Below, one piece after another: positions 44,993-52,504 of a DNA stretch of 64,000 bases; position 1 is the first letter of the stretch, and every line of letters begins with the position of its first letter. The notes under the pieces are model-generated. The model was not told the origin of the DNA and searched no databases. It worked only from the letters and a program-made list of their open reading frames with translations. The stretch is from Aricia agestis (lineage: Eukaryota > Arthropoda > Insecta > Lepidoptera > Lycaenidae): NCBI RefSeq assembly GCF_905147365.1, contig NC_056418.1, positions 12,213,262 to 12,277,261 on the forward strand, read 5' to 3'. The position numbers and the translations under genes are program-made.

Positions 44993-45350
44993 AAAATAAT
45001 AGCTCCCACACCGGTTTCAGTGACGGTGGCCGGTTTCATTGAAACCAGGCCAGTTACGCAGGAGTAATTGTATAGTGCCCAAGTGTGTGCGTAGTACACA
45101 AGAGTAGTACTCCTTTACTCTCATAACCCAGTGGGACGGAAGACCGACACGACCGGAGAGAGATCAGGCGCAGGACCGACTTTTTACATGCCCATCCAAC
45201 GCATGGATCATCTTACTTGTCAGACAATCAGGTGATCAGCCTGCATTGTCCTAACCAAACTTGGAAATAACATGTTTCCAACGCGGGAATCGAACCCACG
45301 ACCTCCGAGTCAAGAGCCGCGCTCTATACCACTAGACCACGGAGGCGGTA
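44993..45350 (-). mobile_element. tRNA-headed SINE (family 1, copy c)
   Basis: A full-length copy on the minus strand, with A box TGGTCTAGTGG, B box GGGTTCGATTCC and tail GTGTGGGAGCTATTATTTT. The target duplication AGAAAATAATA is at 44982-44992 and 45351-45361. Confidence 0.92.
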
Positions 45351-45546
45351 AGAAAATAATACAGACATAATATCATTTAAGACGTGATATTTTCCTAAAT
45401 AACACTCTCATTTACCGTGCATAATCAAATAATAAACAAACTCGGCAAAAAGCGTCTTGAGTTCTTTTGGAAGTATTTTTAGATTTAAGAATAATGTAGT
45501 TATAGCAGTTTGAAATCTTCACAGACTTTTTTCAATCATTTCCAGC

Positions 45547-45773
45547 CTGCCTAGCATACGCCAACGAGATACCTCACTCTACATGTTTTCTCGATGTTTG
45601 ATGGTTTGTCTCTTCATCTCTATTGACCCTAGCATGACAAACATTTTTTCTCGCGTAGATCTATCATCGAAATAACACATTTTTATAGAGTTTTGTCGAG
45701 ATTTTGACATGATGAGACGAGTAGTTATTAATTATCTCGAGAGTGAGATATCTCATTGGCGTATGCTAAGCAG
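45547..45773. repeat. MITE with CTGCCTAGCATACGCC ends
   Basis: CTGCCTAGCATACGCCAACG and GGCGTATGCTAAGCAG are inverted ends; GAGATAYCTCACTCT follows inward on both sides. Confidence 0.8.
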
Positions 45774-45822
45774 GGTGTCGAAAATACATTCTGTGTATGT
45801 TATGTTAATAAAAAAGCCAAGC

Positions 45823-46009
45823 TAATATTATACAAGTGTGTCTGTCTGTCTGTCTCTTACCTCTTCACTTCACGCTCACATCGCTAAACCGATTTTGCTG
45901 AAATTTTGTATGGACATATTTTGAGTCCCGGGAAAGGAAATAGGATACTTTTTATCCCGAATCCCGCGATAAGCGATTTTTGGCGCAGCGTAGTTGCGGT
46001 CGACATTTA
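45823..46009 (+). mobile_element. Short Helitron, family H1
   Basis: AATATTATACAAGTGTGTCT start, TTTGAGTCCCGGGAAAGG, hairpin-like GCAGCGTAGTTGC, then ATTTAG for CTAG. Confidence 0.75.
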
Positions 46010-46432
46010 GTAGAGCATATTAAGCGCCTAAGGTTTTTCACTTGTATTTACTTAGCCTAAAATTTTTCTACCCTAAGGCCGTCGCTCGTCACGTATTCTG
46101 ATAAAATATTTTACCTGTAAAGCTCTGGCTCGGGGTTTTTTCAGGAATATTCGATGCAGGACGCGTAAAATCACAATTAACATACAAATATCCGACCCAA
46201 GTCCCTTTTAGCGAAATTACTGGAACCCTCTAAAGTCTCCAAAATGGACGTTTTGAGTGTATTAGCTCAGTTCGGGAACTGTGTGAGCACGCCGCACTTT
46301 ACGTCCACTCATTTTTATTACTACCTAGTAAAGACCACTTTCATAGGAAACTAGTTTTCTTCACTTTGTATGTATAAGTAAAGCACTTGAAACTAGCACA
46401 TTAAAACGTATTTATATTAAAACTAGCTGTCC

Positions 46433-46736
46433 CGGCAAACGATTATTTGCCATATAAAGTATTTCGCCCGTATAAGTTTATTGAAGTGACTAAATAAGTA
46501 TGTCACCATGGCAACGTCCATCGCTATCCCGTCGCACAAACAATGGTTGCCGTCAGTCTCGAATTGTAATAATTTGCTATTATTTATTGAACAAATGCAC
46601 TTATCAATATAAAAAGTACCCAGTAGCCGATTCTCAGACCTACTGAATATGTATGAATATGTATGTAAAAATTAGTAAAGCCGTTTCGGAGGAGTACGGT
46701 GACTAACATTGTAACACGAGAATTTTATATACAAGA
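46433..46736 (-). mobile_element. Short Helitron, family H3
   Basis: On the minus strand TCTTGTATATAAAATTCTCG to CTAG, with the stem GGCAAA-TAATCG-TTTGCC. It is nearly the same length and content as 33919-34196. Confidence 0.86.
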
Positions 46737-46920
46737 TTATACTTTGAACTTTAGGCTAAAAATAGTTAAAGGAACATAGAATTAAAATAATTATGAATTA
46801 ATAACATCAAAGGAAACAAAAAAGGTGAAAGAGAAAGGTCTCACTTTGCGTTTGTTTAAAGTGACAACGAGTGAATACTCATTCGAATGAATCAAAATTA
46901 ATTATGATTTATCAAAAGAT

Positions 46921-47319
46921 GCTTAAAGATAATTAAGCAACAATTAGTAGTAATTTAAGCTGATGTCAGACGGTTAATTTTTTGTTTATTTTAAACCTTC
47001 ACTATAGGTCTACCAGAATCTGATGGCAATTTTTGACAGCAGATTTTCAAAAAATATCCATGATCATTGGATAAATTTTTATATTTACATGTTTAACACA
47101 CAGAATCAGCCGCTATAAGAAAAAAGGATCAAAATGTTTTATTCCAATTACCCCGGTATTGCTAGAATCAATTTATTTTCTCACTTTTTGCCATCAGATT
47201 CTGGTAGACCATAATATGAAGGTGTAAAAATTTATGACAAAAATAAACAAAAAATTAACCGTCTGACATCAGCTTAAATTACTACTAATTGTTTGTTAGT
47301 TGTGTAATTATCTTTAAGC
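46921..47319. repeat. Inverted-repeat element, arms about 75 bp
   Basis: GCTTAAAGATAATTAAGC at the left is mirrored at the right; TAATTTAAGCTGATGTCAGA and CGGTTAATTTTTTGTTTATT are exactly complemented at 47225-47280. CTACCAGAATCTGATGGCAA is mirrored further in. Confidence 0.85.
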
Positions 47320-47338
47320 TGTTGCGTACCTATTATAC

Positions 47339-47689
47339 TAAGCCTCCGTGGTCTAGTGGTATAGAGCGCGGCTCTTGACTCGGAGGTCCTGGGTTCGATT
47401 CCCGCGTTGGTAACATGTTATTTCCAAGTTTGGTTAGGAAAATGCAGGCTGATCACCTGATTCTCTGACAAGTAAGATAATCCATGCGTCGGATGGGCAT
47501 GTAAAAAGTCGGTCCTGCGCTTGATCTCTCGCCAGTCGTGTCGGTCGTCCGTCCCACTGGGTTAAGAGAGTAAAGGAATAGAGAGTGGTCTTGTGTACTG
47601 CGCACACACTTGGGCACAATAAAATTACTCCACGTAGCTGGCCTGGTTTCAATGAAACCGGCCACCGTCACCGAAACCGGTGTGGGAGC
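47339..47689 (+). mobile_element. tRNA-headed SINE (family 1, copy d)
   Basis: Head GCCTCCGTGGTCTAGTGG, B box GGGTTCGATTCC, tail GGTGTGGGAGC, flanked by TATTATA at 47331-47337 and 47690-47696. The 72- and 82-codon frames in it are not genes. Confidence 0.9.
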
Positions 47690-47701
47690 TATTATATACA
47701 A

Positions 47702-48431
47702 AGGCTGGCCTCACACAGCCGGAATATGTCTCTGAATTAATAATCGGAAATTCATAATCAGAATTTCGGCACCTTGCCTCACACATATCTTAAAAATTCA
47801 GATTGATCAGTAGTTTCGTGATTCCCGGCACATATAAACGTCTTTATGGAAGAAGAATTAATACTAATCGCATTGCTTTTGGCCCTATATAATAAAAATA
47901 TACTATGATAATAAAAATAATTATAATTATAATAAAAATAGCAATATATTTTGGCCCCATATATAGAAAACCGGCGTGAAACAGCGCTTGCGCTTTGTTT
48001 CGCCGAGTGAGTGAGTTTACCGGAGGCCCAATCCCCTACCCAATTCCCTTCCCTACCCTCCCCTATTCCCTTCCCTTCCCATCCCTACCCTCCCCTATTA
48101 CCCTATTCCCTCTTAAAAGGCCGGCAACGCACCTGCAGCTCTTCTGATGCTGCGAGTGTCCATGGGCGACGGAAGTTGCTTTCCATCAGGTGACCCGTTT
48201 GCTCGTTTGCCCCCTTATTTCATAAAAAAAAAGAAATGCAAACGCAAATACTGGGTTCATCCTTTATCGTCGTCGGTATCGTCAGTATCATTCTTACAGA
48301 TCGTACCGAGTAATTCATAATCTGAAAAAATCTGAATGTGTGTGGAGCATACTGATATTGTATGGTATTCCGGTCTTTCTGAATTAACAATATGAATTCA
48401 GAGTAACATTCCGGCTGTGTAAGGCCAGCCT
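47702..48431. repeat. MITE with AGGCTGGCC ends, opened by a family-2 retroelement
   Basis: AGGCTGGCCTCACACAGCCG and its near complement CGGCTGTGTAAGGCCAGCCT bound the element. CTCACACA/TGTGTGTGGAG recur inside. Bases 47963-48233 are inserted. Confidence 0.82.
47963..48233 (+). mobile_element. Family-2 retroelement, 5'-truncated
   Basis: It begins at AGAAAACCGGCGTGAAACAG, lacking the ACGTGGGAGAGCC head, and keeps the pyrimidine tract, shared tail and CATAAAAAAAAA. Confidence 0.85.
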
Positions 48432-48573
48432 GGGTTGATACGGTTGCAACGTGACGCGATGCATTTCTAAATTTACTTATATGGATTTGACAGATTCACA
48501 AGTCGTCTTATGCAATTGAAATCTGTCAATTCAGTACAAATTTAGAAATGCACATTGCGGTCTGAATTGACTC
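48432..48573. repeat. MITE of the CGTTGCGGTCTGAATTGAC family
   Basis: The right end CATTGCGGTCTGAATTGAC is clear, the left end decayed. Internal ATGGATTTGACAGATT and TAAATTTAGAAATGCA match 18170. Confidence 0.7.
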
Positions 48574-48841
48574 TTATAATCACAAAAGAAGAAAAATAAC
48601 CAAATAAGAAAATATTACCAAAGCCGTTAGAAGTAAATGCAGCGAACAAGAAGTTAATAAATGTTGCATACAGAAGTTATTTCCATGTCAAAGGGGTAGG
48701 TGACGCTATTCAACAACTTGCCAACTCGCAAATTGTGTATTTGTTAGCGAGTACAATGGTTTTGTCAGATTACCTGTTTGTGGGTACATTGCTTATGTAT
48801 TTACTAGTTTGAAGGTTTAGTTTGTTAGTGTGTTAGGCCGG

Positions 48842-48988
48842 CCCCTAGACGATCAATTTATTGTGCATATCACGCTTTAATTTTAATGAACAGTTTGTTT
48901 GACAATTAGATGTTCAATATCGACCCTAGACGGTCAATAATATTACGCAATACGTGATATTGCGCAATAAAATTGCTCATCTAGGGCA
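48842..48988. repeat. MITE with CCCTAGACGATCAAT ends
   Basis: CCCTAGACGATCAATTTA and AAAATTGCTCATCTAGGG are imperfect inverted ends; CGACCCTAGACGGTCAAT recurs in the middle. Confidence 0.65.
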
Positions 48989-49368
48989 TAGTAAAAGGAG
49001 GGGAAGTAAGTTATCTTTATACAAAGGCACCGCGCGCGGCTTGTATGTGTGCGCCATAGTATCCATGCGTCGCCACACGGCACACAACAAAATCTCGGAC
49101 AATGTTTCGGCATAACCAGTCGGGGCTAACACTTTACGCTGCACGCTCGCGCCATAGAACATAGTATAAATAAGATAATGTTTTATGTACTTTTGATCCG
49201 TCAACTAATTTGCCGCTATTGCTTTGTTTACGTAATAGTAATTTGCCGATTTCTCTGTGTTGTAGACCGTATATTAACTAACTACTTACAGTCAATTACT
49301 TATTTTAAATCGTAATTAAAAATAAGTAATTGACTAATTGTAAATCACAATACACATAAAGCAGTAAT

Positions 49369-49702
49369 ACGTGGGAGAGCCATGCTTCGGCACAAATGGG
49401 CCGGCTCGACCGGATAAATACCACGTTCTCACAGAAAACCGGCGTGAAACAGCGCTTGCGCTGTGTTTCGCCGATTGTGTGAGTTTACCGGAGGCCCAAT
49501 CCCCTAACCCCTACCCTTTTCCCTTCCCTGTCCTCAACTATTCCCTTCCCTTCCCTACCCTCCCCTATTACCCTATTCCCTCTTAAAAGGCCGGCAACGC
49601 ACTTGCAGCTCCTCTGATGCTGCGAGTGTCCATGGGCGACGGAAGTTGCTTTCCATCAGGCGACCCGTTTGCTCGTTTGCCCGCTTATTTCATAAAAAAA
49701 AA
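49369..49702 (+). mobile_element. Family-2 retroelement, full length
   Basis: Complete from ACGTGGGAGAGCCATGC to CATAAAAAAAAA with the pyrimidine tract in the middle. AAAGCA at both edges is a possible target duplication. Confidence 0.87.
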
Positions 49703-49794
49703 GCAAAGTTCGAATCATAACAACAGATTTGTTTATAGTATAAGAGACAGGCGTTAGTTTTAATGTTTTACAGGGGATTTTGATAATTTTATTT

Positions 49795-49890
49795 AGACAT
49801 CGAATTATATGCACGATCAAAGTGCCGAAATAATATGCATGCAAATATGCACGAAAATGGCCGAAATATGCACAAAATATGCACAATAAA
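49795..49890. mobile_element. Fragment of the 33114 hAT family
   Basis: TAGACATCGAATTATATGCA, GATCAAAGTGCCGAAATA and ATATGCACAAAATATGCACA match one end of the hAT element; the other end is missing. Confidence 0.7.
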
Positions 49891-50149
49891 GATTTACTTT
49901 TTGTTAAAAAGGGAGACCACGACGTTGCCGCTGTTCATGCGGTTGCGCGAACGAAGCGCGGACGGCCGCTCCCACACCAACCCCCCGCGCCTCCGCGCCG
50001 CCTAAAATTGACAACCCTAAGACAGTAGGTAATTATATCGCGGATTAGGCCGGAGTTATCCTACTTCCCCTCCTTTTACTATGTCTAGGGGCCCGCGGTG
50101 ATAGATCATAACGTTACATGGGCGATGCCAAAAGGAAAGTGCCTATTAG

Positions 50150-50474
50150 TTTATTTTTTATGAAATATATAAGTTGCAAATTTAACGAGCGAACGGGTCA
50201 CCTGATGGAAAGCAACTTCCGTCGCCCATGGACACTTGCAGCATCAGGAGAGCTGCAGGTGCGTTGCCGTACTTATATAGGGAATAGGGTAATAGCGGAG
50301 GGTAGGGATGGGAAGGGAAGGGAATAGGGGAGGGTAGGGGATTGGGCCTCCGGTAAACTCACTCACTCCGCGAAACACATCGCAAGCGCTGTTTCACGCC
50401 GGTTTTCTGTGAGAACGTGGTATTTCTCCGGTCAAGCCGGCCCATTCGTGCCGAAGCATGACTCTCCCACGTAT
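50150..50474 (-). mobile_element. Family-2 retroelement
   Basis: Full length on the minus strand. The tail is altered: ATATATAAGTTGCAAATTTA replaces the usual AAGGGGGCAAACG near the A-run. Confidence 0.82.
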
Positions 50475-51369
50475 AAATTACTCTATGAAGGAAAGTTCTA
50501 GTACTAAGTTGAATTGAAACTCACGCACAAAATCTGCAAATGAAGTCCCGCGTTACCTGTGTATTGTCAATCACATTAGCCAATTCGTCTTCGTCTGGAT
50601 GATCGATGTATTTTCCCCATAATTTCCCCATTAGTAGACTATGATTGAGCTGTGTTCTAATTATCCGTTTTCGTGGCTAATTAGTGTTGCCTTGTCAAAT
50701 AAAAGGTTTAGTTTAGGGAAAACCGAAAAAAGGTGTGTCAGAAATAATTAATGTGAATCGTTAGCAAATATTTACACAAATGAGTTAATTTTAATACTAG
50801 CTTCGGTAGTCGGTAGTAAAAAAAATAACTTTCTGCATTACTTAATATATTAACTTGCCCATAAAATTAGTATCAGATAAACAAAACATTGTTTAATTGT
50901 GTAAAATAAGGGCAACGAGTTTGTATTTCACGTGCAGCAACGTGACGAGGTGATGCAATGTTTTTAATGAGCCATTTATATTAATTATTGAAATAGCCCA
51001 AAATAGTGCAAAGCTCAATGAGTACTTCAGTGCCGAAAATAAAGTTTAGTTTTGAACAACACATTCAGTCATCGCATTGCATCAACACGTCGTGTTACAA
51101 TGTAAAAACACCTTTATTTTCCACTCTTATCCAAAAACTAAGCATTTCAGACATAATCCGGCTAGATTTTGCAAATCTTAGACATAATTTTTAGCTATAT
51201 AATATAATTCGATAGACGGGCGTGCTTAAGCCCTGTCAGGGGAGATTCGCTCAGACAGGCTCAGGCTACAACTTATATAATTGATGGATTTGTTCCGAGC
51301 CGGCCTGGATACTTGATTACTTGGTTTTCGGAGTGTAGTGTATTTATGTTGTATTGAGAAGATAGAATT
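50475..51369. other. No gene seen
   Basis: A 62-codon frame at 51006-51194 has no recognisable content. No repeat is recognised. Confidence 0.4.
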
Positions 51370-51424
51370 ACGTTTTATATGCCTCTACAGGTGTTTCAAA
51401 AACACCTGTAGAGGTATATAAACG
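51370..51424. repeat. Hairpin with about 25-bp arms
   Basis: GCCTCTACAGGTGTTT and AAACACCTGTAGAGG pair exactly, extended outward by ACGTTT/AAACGT with small mismatches. Confidence 0.88.
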
Positions 51425-51527
51425 TAACTCCCGTACTATTACCGTTTTAAATTTAGTTTAAATAAAATGAGAATTCTCTTACTATTATGCGTTTGCCAAT
51501 AAGCTCAGGAACTTTATTAACTTCTGT

Positions 51528-51590
51528 GTAATGGTTTCAATGAAATGGAAATTGCCAAAACCAGTATGGGAAATATTATATCACCTTTAC
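51528..51590 (+). mobile_element. SINE family 1 tail, decayed
   Basis: GGTTTCAATGAAATGGAAAT and CAGTATGGGAAATATTAT are a diverged copy of the tail GGTTTCAATGAAACCGG...GGTGTGGGAGCTATTA. Confidence 0.6.
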
Positions 51591-51753
51591 AATCTACACT
51601 TTACAGTAAATAGTCAATTATTCTATTTTAGTTTGTGGTGTATTTAATTTTATAGCACAATAATAATTTAGAATCTAGCTGCAAAGGTTAACCATAATAT
51701 AAAATTCAAATGAGGGTACTAAATAATTCAAACAACGCTGAAGTTCACACAGT

Positions 51754-51759
51754 TTTATT
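51754..51759 (-). terminator. Candidate polyadenylation signal for the K2P gene
   Basis: Read on the minus strand this is AATAAA, about 320 bases past the stop at 52078, followed by a GT-containing stretch (ACTGTGTG). It is the first clear canonical hexamer in a sensible position. The assignment is by position only; AT-rich DNA gives such hexamers by chance. Confidence 0.45.
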
Positions 51760-51849
51760 GTTTATAACATTTCAGCCTTGCTTTTATAGATAAACTTTAT
51801 ACATTATTTACAAACCGTTCCAATACAAATACGTAGAAACCATCGCTAG

Positions 51850-51992
51850 ATGACATCAGGCGGTTCAGTCGAGTGAATGTTCATTTAAATGAATAATTAT
51901 TTTTGAATTAATTCACTAATGTTTCATTTGGTGTTCATTCTTCACTTGGAGTGAAAGACAATTAACAAAGAATGAACCGTCTGAAATCAGAT
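51850..51992. repeat. MITE in the presumed K2P 3' UTR
   Basis: Imperfect inverted ends of about 18 bp (right end complement TTTCAGACGGTTCATTC) enclose an AT-rich core with several TTCATT/AATGAA blocks. It lies between the K2P stop and the candidate AATAAA, so it would be transcribed in the 3' UTR. The ends resemble those of the larger element at 46921-47319 (TCAGACGGTTAAT). Confidence 0.65.
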
Positions 51993-52077
51993 TTAGATTG
52001 AAAATATATCGGTTACGTCACTATAACAATCATAACATAATATTGTCCGTCGAGCTACATTCGCTCTTCTCATACTG

Positions 52078-52504
52078 TCATTGTCGACTCAGGCCCAGGG
52101 AATTGGCTAACTGCGAACATCTGGACACCACCTCATCCTGAAGCAGACTGAACGCCATGGCTATTAGGATCAGTCCAAACACCAGATACGCGCAGCAGGC
52201 AACGATCTGAATATACTCGCTTTTGCTCTCGCTCTTCATGGTCAAGAAGTGGCTTGGCACGAAGTCCCCGAAGCCTATAGTGGCTAACGCGATGAAGCAG
52301 AAGTAAGTCGCGTCCAGAAAGCTCCAGTTCTCCCAAATGGAGAAGATGACTGCGCCCGCGCAGATATACCCGAGCAACAGAAACAGGACTATGCCAGCGG
52401 GGATGTGGCAGTGCTCCAGGTTGTGGGGTGATGCTCTTGGGACTGGTTTCTTCTCCTCGTGGTGTATGAGTGGGACCCGTGATGGTGTGTCGTGGGGACA
52501 GATA
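52078..52504 (-). CDS. K2P terminal exon: TM3, pore 2, TM4 and C-terminus
   Basis: The acceptor TTTGTTTCAG precedes TATCTGTCC, whose first base completes the codon begun by the previous exon. About 40 residues of loop (KKPVPRASPHNLEHCHIPA) lead into TM3 (GIVLFLLLGYICAGAVIFSI). WENWSFLDATYFCFIALATI and GFGDFVP form pore 2, and TM4 is IVACCAYLVFGLILIAMAF. The protein ends 20-odd residues later at QLANSLGLSRQ with a TGA stop. The GFGD filter in pore 2 against GYGN in pore 1 is the usual K2P asymmetry. Confidence 0.94.

Larger units (their letters stand above)
48981..50090. repeat. Composite block bounded by a 30-bp inverted repeat
   Basis: ATAGTAAAAGGAGGGGAAGTA near 48990 is complemented by TACTTCCCCTCCTTTTACTAT near 50064. 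Between lie a 75-codon frame (not a gene), a family-2 retroelement, a hAT fragment and a GC-rich patch (49910-50005). Confidence 0.6.
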
